A stretch of DNA of 64,000 bases from Geodermatophilus sp. DF01-2 (GTDB lineage: Bacteria > Actinomycetota > Actinomycetes > Mycobacteriales > Geodermatophilaceae), in the NCBI RefSeq assembly GCF_004571065.1, contig NZ_SPQN01000005.1, forward strand, positions 1 to 64,000. Direction: 5' to 3'. The notes under the pieces were generated by a model. That model saw only the letters and a list, made by a program, of their open reading frames with translations, did not search any database and was not told where the DNA came from. This document shows positions 1 to 9,119 of the stretch, one piece after another; the first letter of the stretch is position 1; each line of letters starts with the position of its first letter. Position numbers and translations under genes: made by a program.

Positions 1-294
1 GATCTCGCGCGGGCCGTGCTCGGCACCCGGCTGCGCCCGCTGCTCGGCCGGACGACGGCGATCGGCCGCCACGACCTGACCGCCGCGCTCGCGGGCCGGT
101 TCGCCGAGCACGTGCACCGGCTGGTGTCCGCGCTGGCCGATCCGGCGGCGGTGCCGGCCGCCGTGGCCACCGCCCGCAGCTGGGGTGCCACCTCCGGCGT
201 CGACCTCGCCACCGGCATGGCATCCGCGCTGGCCCGGCTGCTGCGCCGACCGGATGCCCCCTCGAACCCCAGACCCCGAACACAGGAGGAGCGC
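1..294 (+). CDS. DUF2877 domain protein (AllH/YlbF-like), C-terminal part, joined in frame to FdrA
   Basis: The reading frame is open from the window edge. It ends in a helical stretch and a glycine-rich motif (GATSGVDLATGMASAL) like the C-terminus of DUF2877 proteins, the family of E. coli YlbF/AllH. In E. coli this protein works with FdrA (AllF) and YlbE (AllG) as an oxamate carbamoyltransferase. The 5' end lies outside the window. There is no stop codon before the FdrA start at 295: the frame runs through a Pro/Arg-rich linker (about 15 residues) into FdrA. Either DUF2877 and FdrA are one polypeptide, or FdrA also restarts at its own Shine-Dalgarno site. The DUF2877 assignment rests on motif resemblance plus context. 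Confidence 0.6.
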
Positions 295-1803
295 ATGAGC
301 TCACCCGACACCGAGACGCTGCAGGCCACGGTCTTCCCCCGCCTGTACCGGGACTCGGTCGCCCTGATGGCGCTCGCGTCGAGCATCGAGAAGCGGGAGG
401 GGGTGCTCCGCGCCGGAGCGGTGATGGCCACCCCGGGCAACCTGGAGATCCTGGGCCGCTCGGAGATGCTTCCGCTCGACCTGACCGCCGCCCCCGACGA
501 CCTGGTGCTCGTCGTCCGGGCTCAGGACGAGCAGACGGCGAACGAGGCCCTGGAGGCCGCCACCGCCGGCCTCACCGCCACCGAGCAGAGCGGCGGCGCC
601 CCGAGAGAAGAGGTCGCCCCGCAGACGATGCGGGAGGGGCTGGCCGCGGCAGCGGACGCGACGCTCGTCACCGTCTCGACCCCGGGCCCCTACGCCCCGG
701 CCGTTGCGGAGCAGGCCCTTCGCCGCGGCCTGCACGTCTTCTGCTTCTCCGACAACGTGCCGCTGGCCGACGAGGTGCGGCTCAAGCGGCTGGCGGTCGA
801 CCGGCAGCTGCTGCTCATGGGGCCGGACTGCGGCACGGCGATCCTCGACGGCGTTCCGCTGGGCTTCGCCAACGTCGTGCGCCCCGGACCGGTCGCGATC
901 GTCGCCGCCTCGGGTACGGGCGCCCAGGAGGTGTCCTGCCTGCTGGACGACGCCGGCACGGGCATCTCCCAGCTGATCGGCGTCGGCGGCCGGGACCTGT
1001 CGGCGGAGGTCGGCGGCCTCATGACCGAGCTGGCGCTGGACCTGGTCGCGGCGGACGACGCCAGCGAGATCGTCGTCCTGGTGTCCAAGCCGCCGGCCCC
1101 CGAGGTCGCGGACCGGCTGCTGGCCCGGCTCGCCGGGCTCGGCAAGCCGGTGGTGGCCTGCCTGCTCGGCGCGGAGGACGCGGATGGGCCGGTCGTCGTG
1201 CGCGGCACCCTGGAGGGCGGCGCCGCCGCGGCGGCCGCGCTCGCCGGCACGCCTCTCGCCCTCCAGGACCCGGGCACGGAGCCGGCGGACGCGGCGCCGC
1301 TGCCCGGGCGGATCCTCGGGCTCTACACCGGGGGGACCCTCGCCTCGGAGACGAAGGTGGTGCTCGGCCGCGCCTGCCTGTCGGCCGAGGTGCTCGACCT
1401 CGGGGACGACGAGTACACCGCCGGCCGCCCCCATCCGATGATCGACCCGTCGGCGCGGGCCGACCGGGTCGCCCGGGCCGGCGCCGACCCCGACGTCGCG
1501 CTGGTGCTGGTGGACCTCGTCCTCGGCCACGGCGCCAGTCCCGACCCGGCCACCCCGCTGGCCGAGGCGGTGCGCGAGGCCCGGGCCAGCGCCGCCGCGG
1601 ACGGCCGCGAGCTCGTCGTCGCCGGGTCCGTGTGCGGCACCGCCGCCGACCCGCAGGACATCGAGACGCAGCGGCGCATCCTGCAGGAGGCCGGCGTCGT
1701 CCTGCACCCGTCGAACGCCGCCGCGGCCCGGTACGCGGTCGCCCGTGCGACCGGCTCCCTGCCCACCGACCCCACGCTGCTGCACCGTCAGGAGACCGCA
1801 TGA
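295..1803 (+). CDS. fdrA: FdrA/AllF-like acyl-CoA-synthetase-fold protein (oxamate carbamoyltransferase subunit)
   Basis: About 502 residues from ATG 295, which has an AGGAGG at 284-289, five bases upstream. FdrA proteins have succinyl-CoA-synthetase-like nucleotide/CoA-binding folds; here the Gly-rich loop IVAASGTGAQE (near residue 200) and GVGGRDLSAEVGG are visible. Known for the family: FdrA with YlbE and YlbF forms the E. coli oxamate carbamoyltransferase (AllFGH), which splits oxalurate into oxamate and carbamoyl phosphate late in anaerobic allantoin use. The next two genes are the YlbE homologue and carbamate kinase, the same set as in E. coli, which supports the role. Its stop overlaps the next start as ATGA. 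The frame is also open upstream into the DUF2877 domain, so a fused protein is possible. Confidence 0.85.
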   Translation: MSSPDTETLQATVFPRLYRDSVALMALASSIEKREGVLRAGAVMATPGNLEILGRSEMLPLDLTAAPDDLVLVVRAQDEQTANEALEAATAGLTATEQSGGAPREEVAPQTMREGLAAAADATLVTVSTPGPYAPAVAEQALRRGLHVFCFSDNVPLADEVRLKRLAVDRQLLLMGPDCGTAILDGVPLGFANVVRPGPVAIVAASGTGAQEVSCLLDDAGTGISQLIGVGGRDLSAEVGGLMTELALDLVAADDASEIVVLVSKPPAPEVADRLLARLAGLGKPVVACLLGAEDADGPVVVRGTLEGGAAAAAALAGTPLALQDPGTEPADAAPLPGRILGLYTGGTLASETKVVLGRACLSAEVLDLGDDEYTAGRPHPMIDPSARADRVARAGADPDVALVLVDLVLGHGASPDPATPLAEAVREARASAAADGRELVVAGSVCGTAADPQDIETQRRILQEAGVVLHPSNAAAARYAVARATGSLPTDPTLLHRQETA

Positions 1804-3191
1804 TCACCGGAGGTGTCCGGATTCTCAACGCCGGGCTGCCGCTCATCGTCGAGGGCGTGCCCGCCGCCGACGTCGTCCAGCTCGACTGGCGCCCGCCGGC
1901 GTTCGGCGACGCCGACCTGGCCCGCCTGGCGGCCGGCCTCGACGACGAGGTGACCGAGGAGGCCAACGCCCGCGCCGTCGCCGCCGTCCACGCGGTCCGC
2001 CCGCGGCTGGTGCGGGTCCGCCCGGCCCGCGAGGTCGTGCCGGACATCGCCGAGGGGCGGACCCTGCTGCACGCCGGCCCACCGATCGAGGTGGCGCGCA
2101 TGTGCGGCCCGATGCTGGGCGCCCTCGTCGGGGCGGCGCTGTTCGAGGGCTGGGCGTCGGACGCCGAGGACGCCGAGGCGCAGCTGCGCTCCGGGCGGAT
2201 CGCCGTCTCCCCCTGCCACCACTCCGGCGCGGTCGGGCCGATGGCCGGCGTGCTGGCGCCGTCCATGCCGGTGTTCGTCGTGGAGGACGGCGGACGCCAA
2301 GCCTTCGCCTCTCTCAACGAGGGGCTGGGCAAGGTACTGCGCTTCGGCGCCTTCGACGACGAGGTGCTCACCCGCCTGGCGTGGATGCGCGACGTCCTCG
2401 GCCCGGTCCTGGACGAAGCCCTCCGCGGCCGCGAGCCCGTCGACGTGACGGCGCTGTTCGGCCAGGCGCTGGCGATGGGCGACGAGGGGCACAACCGCAA
2501 CGTCGCGGCGACGAGCCTGCTGACCCGTCGCCTGGCCCCCGTCCTCGCGGGGCTGCCGCGCGGCATCGAGGTGCTCGAGTTCCTCGCGGGCAACGACCAC
2601 TTCGCGCTCAACCTGTCGATGGCCGGGGCCAAGCTCGCCCTCGACGCGGCGGCCGGCATCGAGCACTCGACGCTGGTCACCGCCATGGCTCGCAACGGCG
2701 TCGAGTTCGGGCTCCGGGTGGCCGGCACCGGCGAGCGGTGGTTCAGCGCGCCCGTCGGCCCGGCGGACGGCCTGTTCTTCCCCGGCTACGGCATCGAGGA
2801 CGCCAACCCCGACCTCGGCGACTCCGCGATCACCGAGACCCTCGGCATCGGCGGCTTCGCGATGGCCGCCTCGCCGGCGATCACCCGGTTCGTCGGGGGA
2901 ACCCCGGACGACGCCCTCGCCACCACCCGGTCGATGCGGCGGATCACCCTCGCGCCGCACCCGGCGTTTCCGCTGCCCCCGCTGAACTTCGCCGGCAGCC
3001 CGAGCGGCATCGACGTGCTCCGGGTGCTCGACACCGGCGTCCTGCCCGTCATCAACACCGGCATCGCGCACAAGCAGGCAGGTGTCGGCCAGATCGGCGC
3101 GGGCATCGTCGACGCGCCCGCGGAGGTCTTCGGGCAGGCCGTCGTCGCGCTGTCCGAGGCGCGGCACGCACGAGGGGACGGCGCCCGGTGA
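1800..3191 (+). CDS. ylbE: DUF1116 protein, YlbE/AllG-like oxamate carbamoyltransferase subunit
   Basis: 463 residues; ATG 1800 overlaps the fdrA stop (ATGA), so translation is probably coupled. The sequence is a typical full-length DUF1116 protein, with blocks such as SPCHHSGAVGPMAG (near 145), MGDEGHNRN (near 230) and NTGIAHKQAGVGQIGAG near the C-terminus. E. coli YlbE (AllG) is the partner of FdrA in oxalurate/oxamate carbamoyl transfer. The product carbamoyl phosphate would be used by the carbamate kinase encoded next. The start is fixed by the overlap and by the conserved N-terminus. The exact substrate in this organism is not shown by sequence; oxalurate is inferred from E. coli. Confidence 0.85.
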   Translation: MITGGVRILNAGLPLIVEGVPAADVVQLDWRPPAFGDADLARLAAGLDDEVTEEANARAVAAVHAVRPRLVRVRPAREVVPDIAEGRTLLHAGPPIEVARMCGPMLGALVGAALFEGWASDAEDAEAQLRSGRIAVSPCHHSGAVGPMAGVLAPSMPVFVVEDGGRQAFASLNEGLGKVLRFGAFDDEVLTRLAWMRDVLGPVLDEALRGREPVDVTALFGQALAMGDEGHNRNVAATSLLTRRLAPVLAGLPRGIEVLEFLAGNDHFALNLSMAGAKLALDAAAGIEHSTLVTAMARNGVEFGLRVAGTGERWFSAPVGPADGLFFPGYGIEDANPDLGDSAITETLGIGGFAMAASPAITRFVGGTPDDALATTRSMRRITLAPHPAFPLPPLNFAGSPSGIDVLRVLDTGVLPVINTGIAHKQAGVGQIGAGIVDAPAEVFGQAVVALSEARHARGDGAR

Positions 3192-4180
3192 ACCGCACCG
3201 CACTCGTGGCCATCGGCGGCAACGCCCTGGTGCTCGACGGCGAGCCGGGCTCGGTTCCGCTGCAGCAGGAGCGGGCCGCGGCCTTCGCCGGCCAGGTCGC
3301 CGACCTCGTGGCAGACGGCTGGACGGTGCTGGTGAGCCACGGCAACGGGCCCCAGGTCGGCTTCATCCTGCGCCGGGGCGAGCTGGTGGCCCCGGAGGCC
3401 GGGATCGAGGGGCTGCCCGACCTGCCGCTGTGGCTCGCCGTCGCCGACTCCCAGGGCGGGATCGGACACCTGCTCGCGGTGGCGATCGACACGGCGCTGG
3501 AGCGCCGCGGCCTGACCGCGCGCGCCGTCGGGGTGCTCACCCACGCGGAGATCGATCCGGCCGACCCGGCCTTCGCTGCACCGGCCAAGCCCATCGGATC
3601 GGCCATGACCGCCGACGTCGCGCGGCTGCGCGCGTCACAGGAAGGCTGGTCGGTCACCGAGACCTCACCCGGCAGCTTCCGCCGCGTGGTGGCCAGCCCC
3701 CGTCCACGGCGGATCCTGGAGGCCGACCAGATCCGCGGGCTGGCGACCCTCGGTGCCGTCGTCATCGCCGCCGGCGGCGGGGGCATCCCCGTCGTCCGGA
3801 CCGAACAGGGGTGGCAGAGCGTGGACGCCGTCATCGACAAGGACCGCGCGTCCGCCGTCCTGGCCGCCACCGTCGACGTCGACACGCTGGTGCTCGTGAC
3901 CGGCGTGGACCAGGTGTTCGTCGGCTTCGGCACGCCCGGCCAGCGCGCCCTGAGCGAGGTGAGCGCGACCGAGATGCGTGGGCACCTCGAGGCCGGCGAG
4001 TTCCCGCCGGGATCGATGGGCCCGAAGGTCGAGTCCGCGCTGCAGTTCCTGTCCGACGGCGGGCACCGCGCCGTCATCACGTCCCTGCCGCGGCTGCGCG
4101 AGGCCCTCGCCGGCGAGGCCGGGACGCACATCACCACCTGCGGCGGGGAGCCCGCCGCGTCCCCGGGAGCCGCCCGGTGA
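3188..4180 (+). CDS. arcC: Carbamate kinase
   Basis: 330 residues from GTG 3188, overlapping the ylbE stop (GTGA). It carries the amino-acid-kinase signatures of carbamate kinase: AIGGNAL at the N-terminus, SHGNGPQVGF (near 50) and a C-terminal GSMGPKVESAL block. The enzyme moves phosphate from carbamoyl phosphate to ADP, giving ATP, CO2 and ammonia. Behind fdrA-ylbE it is the counterpart of E. coli YbcF/AllK, turning carbamoyl phosphate from ureide breakdown into energy and ammonium. No arginine deiminase or ornithine carbamoyltransferase gene is nearby, so the fermentative arginine pathway is a less likely context. Confidence 0.95.
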   Translation: MNRTALVAIGGNALVLDGEPGSVPLQQERAAAFAGQVADLVADGWTVLVSHGNGPQVGFILRRGELVAPEAGIEGLPDLPLWLAVADSQGGIGHLLAVAIDTALERRGLTARAVGVLTHAEIDPADPAFAAPAKPIGSAMTADVARLRASQEGWSVTETSPGSFRRVVASPRPRRILEADQIRGLATLGAVVIAAGGGGIPVVRTEQGWQSVDAVIDKDRASAVLAATVDVDTLVLVTGVDQVFVGFGTPGQRALSEVSATEMRGHLEAGEFPPGSMGPKVESALQFLSDGGHRAVITSLPRLREALAGEAGTHITTCGGEPAASPGAAR

Positions 4181-4197
4181 GTCACCAGGAGAACTCC

Positions 4198-4890
4198 ATG
4201 ATCGAGGTTCAGGCCGAACCGCAGCCGTTCGTGTTCGATCCGGGGCACGTCGCCCTGCTGTGCATCGACTTCCAGCGGGACTTCCTCGAAACCGGCGGCT
4301 TCGGGGAGTCGCTGGGCAACGACGTCGCCCGGCTGCGCAACGCCATCGCGCCGACCCAGGCGGTGCTCTCGGCCTTCCGGGAGCGCGGCTGGACGGTCAT
4401 CCACACCCGGGAGGGGCACCGCCCCGACCTGACCGACCTGTTCCCCGCCAAGCGCGACCGCGGCAACCCGTCGCTGCGGATCGGCGAGGAGGGCCCGATG
4501 GGCCGGTTGCTCGTCCGGGGCTCGGCCGGGCACGAGATCGTGCCGGAGCTGGCCCCGCAGCCGGGTGAGGTGGTGCTGGACAAGCCGGGGAAGGGCTCGT
4601 TCTACGCCACCGACCTGGAGACGATCCTGCGGGCCCGCGGCATCACATCCCTCGTGGTCGCCGGCGTGACCACGGAGGTGTGCGTGCAGTCGACGGTGCG
4701 GGAGGCCAACGACCGCGGCTTCGAGTCCCTGGTCCTGTCCGACTGCACCGGATCGTACTTCCCCGAGTTCCACGCCTCGGCGCTGGCGATGTTCGCCGCC
4801 CAGGGCGGCATCGTCGGCTGGGTCGGCACGTCGGCCGACCTGCTGGACGCGCTCGAGCAGTCCCCCGTACGGACGGAGAAGGCGGAATGA
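4198..4890 (+). CDS. Isochorismatase-family cysteine hydrolase, biuret-amidohydrolase-like
   Basis: 230 residues from ATG 4198, with AGGAGA just upstream. It has the family's catalytic triad: Asp24 (in CIDFQRDF), Lys129 (DKPGKGSF) and Cys162 (TTEVCVQST). The stretches IHTREGHRPDL, DKPGKGSF and REANDRGFE closely resemble the biuret amidohydrolase BiuH of Rhizobium, which cuts biuret to allophanate and ammonia; ureidoacrylate hydrolase RutB is a more distant relative. In this operon the natural substrate could be biuret, a ureide or oxamate. The downstream permease carries an allophanate-hydrolase-type domain, which favours biuret/allophanate chemistry, but this is inference. The stop overlaps the permease start (ATGA). 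Confidence 0.85.
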   Translation: MIEVQAEPQPFVFDPGHVALLCIDFQRDFLETGGFGESLGNDVARLRNAIAPTQAVLSAFRERGWTVIHTREGHRPDLTDLFPAKRDRGNPSLRIGEEGPMGRLLVRGSAGHEIVPELAPQPGEVVLDKPGKGSFYATDLETILRARGITSLVVAGVTTEVCVQSTVREANDRGFESLVLSDCTGSYFPEFHASALAMFAAQGGIVGWVGTSADLLDALEQSPVRTEKAE

Positions 4891-6842
4891 GCGAGAAGCG
4901 CGGAGCGACGGCGACCAGCGCCGCCGCGCCCAGGTGGTGGGTCAAGGGCGACTGGAACGGCCTGTTCGGCCTCGGCACGAACGTGCTTCTGAACGTCATC
5001 GTGCTGACCGGGCTGTGCCTGGCCGTGGTGCAGATCCCGGCCGACACGGTGTACGGGCGCATCCTGCCCGCGCTGGGCATCGCCTTGCCGCTGGGCAACA
5101 TCTGGTACGCGTTCCTGGCGCGGCGGCTGGCCCGGCGCGAGGGGCGCAGCGACGTGACCGCGCTGCCCTACGGGCCGAGCGTGCCGCACACGTTCATCGT
5201 GGTCTTCGTCGTCATGCTGCCGGTGCTGCTGGCCACCGGGGACGCCCTCGCCGCGTGGCGGGCGGGCCTGGCCTGGGCGTTCATCATCGGCGTCATCGTG
5301 CTGCTCGGCGCGGTGTTCGGTCCGTGGATCCGCCGGTGGACGCCGCGGGCGGCGCTGCTCGGCGCGCTCGCCGGTATCTCGATCACCTTCATCTCGATGA
5401 GCCCGGCCGCACAGATGTGGCAGGCGCCGTGGATCGCGTTCATCGCCCTGGCGTTCATCCTGGTCGGCTGGCTGGGCGACCGTAAGATGCCGTTCGACGT
5501 CCCGGTGGGCCTGCTCGCCGTCCTGGTCGCCACGGCGGTGGCCTGGATCGGCGTGCTGGCCGGCTGGTCGGGAATCCTGCAGCCGAGTGCGGTGGCCGAG
5601 TCGATCTCCGAGCTCGCGCTGCGGCTGCCGTTCCCGTCCGGGGACGTGCTGACCGGGCTGCAGGACATCGCTCCGCTGCTGGCCTCGGCCATCCCCCTCG
5701 GCATCTACAACTTCACCGAGGGCATGACCAACGTCGAGTCGGCGGCCGCGGCTGGCGATCGCTACTCGGTGCGTCAGGTGCTCTCGGCCGACGGGCTGGG
5801 CGCGGTGATCGGTTCCTTCCTGGGCTCGCCGTTCCCGCCGGCGGTCTACATCGGCCACCCGGGCTGGAAGCAGGTCGGCGGGCGCATCGGCTACTCGCTG
5901 GTCACCGGGATCGTGGTCGCCGTCGTCTGCTTCACCGGGCTGGTCGGTACCTTCCTGGCGGTCTTCCCGATGCAGGCCCTGGTGCCTGTGCTCCTCTACA
6001 TCGGCCTGGTCATCGGTGCGCAGGCGTTCAACGTCAGCGCGCGCCGGTACGCCCCGGCCATCGTGCTCGCGATGTTGCCGAGCCTGGCCGAGTGGGCCAC
6101 CGGGCAGATCGACAACGCGCTCGCCGCCGCGGGCACCGATGCCGCCACCGTCGGCGTCGCCACCCTGGTGGACAACGGCGTGGTCTACGACGGGCTCAAG
6201 CTGCTGGGCCAGGGGGCCGTGCTCGTCGGCATCGTGCTCGGGGCCATCGCCTGCTTCGTGATCGACCGCAGGATGTACGCGGCCGCGGTCACCGCGGCGG
6301 TCGGGGCGGCGTTGTCGTTCATCGGCCTGATCAACGCCTACGAGGTGGGCTTCAACGCTTCGCCGGCGGTCACCCTCGGGTACGCCTTCCTCGCCCTGAT
6401 CCTCGCCTTCTTCGGCTGGCGGGAGCGCAACGAGGACGGCGGCGTGCTGGACGACGAGCTGCTCTTCGTCAACGGCACCCTCATGCGGGGCCTGGAGCTG
6501 CACGGCAACCTGTCCGGCGCGGAGCTCCTGGAGGAGACCGCGACCGCGCCCGAGTACCGGGTGCACACCATCGGCGACGTGCACCCGGGCATGTACAAGG
6601 TCAACGGCGGCGAGCAGGGGGCGTCGATCTCCGGTGAGCTGTACCAGGTGCCGCTCGACGTGCTGCTGAAGGTCATCGAAGGCGAGCCGCCAGGTCTCTA
6701 CCGGGGTCCGGTCGAGCTGATCGACGGTCGCGTGGTCCCGGGCATTCTCTACGCCCGGGAGATGGCCGAGGCGCACCCGGACATCACCGAGCACGGTGGT
6801 TGGCGGCAGTACCGCGCGACGGTGGCGCCCTCGGCGCACTGA
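4887..6842 (+). CDS. NCS2/AzgA-like permease fused to a C-terminal allophanate-hydrolase C-domain-like (GGCT-fold) module
   Basis: 651 residues from ATG 4887. Residues 1 to about 530 are a polytopic membrane protein with many hydrophobic helices, resembling the nucleobase/xanthine-uracil type permeases (ALPYGPSVPHTF motif, GIYNFTEGMTNVESA near 275-290). Residues about 535-651 are soluble and look like the C-terminal domain of allophanate hydrolases and related GGCT-like proteins: LLFVNGTLMRGLELHGNL, PGMYKVNGGEQGASISGELY, then GLYRGPVELIDGRVVPGILY and GGWRQYRA. The domain probably lies in the cytoplasm, so uptake and a ureide-handling module are joined in one chain. It is the last gene of the ATGA-coupled operon. 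The transported compound is unknown; biuret, allantoin-like ureides or a triazine/pyrimidine product are all possible. Confidence 0.8.
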   Translation: MSEKRGATATSAAAPRWWVKGDWNGLFGLGTNVLLNVIVLTGLCLAVVQIPADTVYGRILPALGIALPLGNIWYAFLARRLARREGRSDVTALPYGPSVPHTFIVVFVVMLPVLLATGDALAAWRAGLAWAFIIGVIVLLGAVFGPWIRRWTPRAALLGALAGISITFISMSPAAQMWQAPWIAFIALAFILVGWLGDRKMPFDVPVGLLAVLVATAVAWIGVLAGWSGILQPSAVAESISELALRLPFPSGDVLTGLQDIAPLLASAIPLGIYNFTEGMTNVESAAAAGDRYSVRQVLSADGLGAVIGSFLGSPFPPAVYIGHPGWKQVGGRIGYSLVTGIVVAVVCFTGLVGTFLAVFPMQALVPVLLYIGLVIGAQAFNVSARRYAPAIVLAMLPSLAEWATGQIDNALAAAGTDAATVGVATLVDNGVVYDGLKLLGQGAVLVGIVLGAIACFVIDRRMYAAAVTAAVGAALSFIGLINAYEVGFNASPAVTLGYAFLALILAFFGWRERNEDGGVLDDELLFVNGTLMRGLELHGNLSGAELLEETATAPEYRVHTIGDVHPGMYKVNGGEQGASISGELYQVPLDVLLKVIEGEPPGLYRGPVELIDGRVVPGILYAREMAEAHPDITEHGGWRQYRATVAPSAH

Positions 6843-6969
6843 TCTCTTCCTACGCAGAGATGCCGTCCACCCCGATGGCGATGTCAGCGGGGTGGACGCG
6901 CCCGCAGGTGTCGAGCCGCGGCACCACGACCTGAGCGAGGGACGCCGCCGGGTCGGGCACCATGGCCGA

Positions 6970-7230
6970 GCCCTGGGAGTACGCCTCGACCGATCTGGTG
7001 TATCTGCCGGTGTACGCCCGTCCGCTCGACCAGGTGGAGATCTCTTCTCCATCCTCCGGTCCAGCGGAAGTGGTCAATCGTGGCGACGTCGCCGACCTCG
7101 ACCAGTTGGCCGGGCGGCTGGTGGCCTTCCAGGACCGCTCCAACGCCACCGCCGAGACCTTCGAATGGCACTTCGGCCGCGAGTCCCTCGGCCGCCTCCT
7201 CGAAGGACTTATCGATCAGGAGCCGCTGGC
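6970..7230 (+). pseudogene. IS630-family transposase remnant (C-terminal part)
   Basis: An open stretch reads LVYLPVYARPLDQVEI, then RLVAFQDRSNATAETFEWHFGRESL. This matches the end of IS630-type transposases (VxxPVHASWLNQVEI ... NATAxPFxWxFT) with degenerate positions. No N-terminal DDE part and no inverted repeats are seen. It is a decayed scar downstream of the permease operon. Confidence 0.6.
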
Positions 7231-7412
7231 CGCAGGACCCCGACGTTTCAACGGCAGGTTCCACAAGGCGACCAGCGACCGGCGGACGACGGGCCGAGCC
7301 GGCTGCGGGCGGCGGATCTCATGGCACGCCGGGCCGACGCCTCGTGCCGGTCAGGGGCGCAGGAGGCGCGCTCGGTCCCGACGGCGACCGCAGCGGTGCG
7401 GGAGCCGGTCTA

Positions 7413-7527
7413 GACGTGTGCGAGGTGCGACTTCACGGTGGCGTGGCTGAGGCAGACCCGCGGGGCCACAAGCACCTCACCGTCGTGGTCGACCACGACA
7501 CCGGACGACTGGTCTGGGCCGCACCGG
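7413..7527 (+). pseudogene. ISL3-family transposase remnant
   Basis: A short in-frame piece, RGHKHLTVVVDHDTGRLVWAAP, is typical of the catalytic core of ISL3-type transposases. It stops abruptly at the end of the chemoreceptor gene on the other strand (7528). Nothing else of the element remains, so two different IS families left fragments side by side here. Confidence 0.55.
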
Positions 7528-9081
7528 TCATCGCTGGAAGGCCGCCACCGCCTGCTGCAACTCGTGCGACATCCGGACCAGCTCCGTGGCGGCGGTCTGC
7601 ATGTCGCCCACTCCGGCGTGGGTCTGCTGCGCCCCGTGAGCGACCTCGGCGACGGTGGTGGCGATCGACCGGCTCATCTCGTTGGTGGTGGCGGTCTGCT
7701 CCTCCACCGCGCTGGCGATCGTCGTCTGGTAGTCGTTGATCTGGGCGATGACCGTGGTGACACCGGCGATCGCCTGAACGGCGCTGGCGGTGTCGCCCTG
7801 GATGGCCTCGACCCGCTGGGCGATGTCCTCGGTCGCCTTCGCGGTCTCCTGCGCCAGCTCCTTGACCTCGTTGGCGACGACGGCGAAGCCCTTGCCGGCC
7901 TCGCCGGCGCGCGCGGCCTCGATGGTCGCGTTGAGAGCGAGGAGATTGGTCTGCTCCGCGATCGACGTGATCACCTTGACCACGTTGCCGATCTCGACCG
8001 AGGACTCGCCGAGCCGCGCCACGGTACCGTTCGCGTCCTCGGCGGCCGTGACGGCGCTGCCGGCCACGCGGGCGGCCTCGGCGGCGTTGTGGGCGATCTC
8101 CTTGATCGACGCGCCCATCTGCTCGGCGCCGGCGGCCACGGCCTCGATGCCGCTGCTGACCTCCGCCGCGGCGGTCGTGACGCTCTGCGCCTGCTCGGTC
8201 GACCGCTCGGCGGTGTCGGCGATCGTCTCGCCCGTCGCGGACAGCGTCCGAGCCGCGCTCTCCAGCAGCTGCGAGGCGTTCCCGACCTCGCCCACCACGG
8301 CGGAGACTCGGTCGAGCGTCCCGTTCAGCGCGCCGCCGAGGCGGTCCAGCTCGTTCCGGCTGTCCGGCACGTCGAACCGCCGGCGCAGGTCCCCGGAGGA
8401 GAAGACGTCGGTCATGTCCCGCAGCGGACGGGTGATGCTGCGCGAGACCAGCAGGGACAGCGCGACGATCGCGGCGAGCACCGGGAGCGCCCACAGCGCC
8501 ATGTCCAGCAGCTCGGCCCGGAAGGCACCGTCGAGGTCGGCGACGTAGATGCCGGAGCCGAGAACCCACTCCCACGGCTCGTACCCCGCGACGAAGGAGA
8601 TCTTCGGCTGCGGGTCCTCCTCACCGGGCTTTGGCCACATGTACTCGACGAAGCCGCTGCCGTCGCGCTCGACGACCTCCACCATCTCCACGAACAGCTT
8701 CTTGCCCGTGGGGTCCTCGTTCTGCCTCAGGTTTGTGCCATCCAGCTCGGGCCTGATCGGATGCATGACCATCGCCGGCTGCATGTCGTTGATCCAGAAG
8801 TACTCCTCGCCGGCGTACCGCAACTGGCCGATCACCGTCATGGCGGCCGCCTGCGCCTCGGCCTCGGTTATCTGCCCGCCGGCTTCGAGCTCGCCGTAGT
8901 AGGCGACGACGCCGAGGGCCGCCTCGACGGCCGCCCGGGCCTTGTTGCGCTGCTCCTCCTCGATCGTGGAGCGCACGTTGAGCGCGCCGATGACCGCGAT
9001 GGCCGCCATTCCGATCGTCGCCGCCAGCACCAGCACCAGCAGGCGCGTGCTGATCCTCACCCCGCGGAATCGCCCCACCAT
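7528..9081 (-). CDS. Methyl-accepting chemotaxis protein with single Cache (sCache_2) sensor
   Basis: 517 residues from ATG 9081, with GGGAG about eight bases upstream. The open frame extends 64 codons further but that part is low-complexity and carries the promoter. Order: N-terminal membrane helix (about 10-35), periplasmic sCache_2 domain with the usual EEYFWINDM and WVLGSGIYV motifs (about 40-200), second membrane helix, HAMP, then the cytoplasmic signalling hairpin with the conserved tip [19 protein letters not shown]. Such receptors bind small organic acids or amino acids outside the cell and control CheA. No che genes are in the window. A sigma-28-type promoter lies 39 bases upstream, so it is probably co-expressed with flagellar genes. 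Confidence 0.95.
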   Translation of the reverse strand: MVGRFRGVRISTRLLVLVLAATIGMAAIAVIGALNVRSTIEEEQRNKARAAVEAALGVVAYYGELEAGGQITEAEAQAAAMTVIGQLRYAGEEYFWINDMQPAMVMHPIRPELDGTNLRQNEDPTGKKLFVEMVEVVERDGSGFVEYMWPKPGEEDPQPKISFVAGYEPWEWVLGSGIYVADLDGAFRAELLDMALWALPVLAAIVALSLLVSRSITRPLRDMTDVFSSGDLRRRFDVPDSRNELDRLGGALNGTLDRVSAVVGEVGNASQLLESAARTLSATGETIADTAERSTEQAQSVTTAAAEVSSGIEAVAAGAEQMGASIKEIAHNAAEAARVAGSAVTAAEDANGTVARLGESSVEIGNVVKVITSIAEQTNLLALNATIEAARAGEAGKGFAVVANEVKELAQETAKATEDIAQRVEAIQGDTASAVQAIAGVTTVIAQINDYQTTIASAVEEQTATTNEMSRSIATTVAEVAHGAQQTHAGVGDMQTAATELVRMSHELQQAVAAFQR

Positions 9082-9119
9082 GTCCAGCTCCCAGCGCCAT
9101 GGACGAATTGCCGCGGGAC

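Noticed and set aside
301-1785. A 494-codon minus-strand open frame opposite fdrA
   Set aside because: Long antisense frames are expected at this GC content. It has repetitive Arg/Gly/Val composition, no homology and lies over a clear gene.
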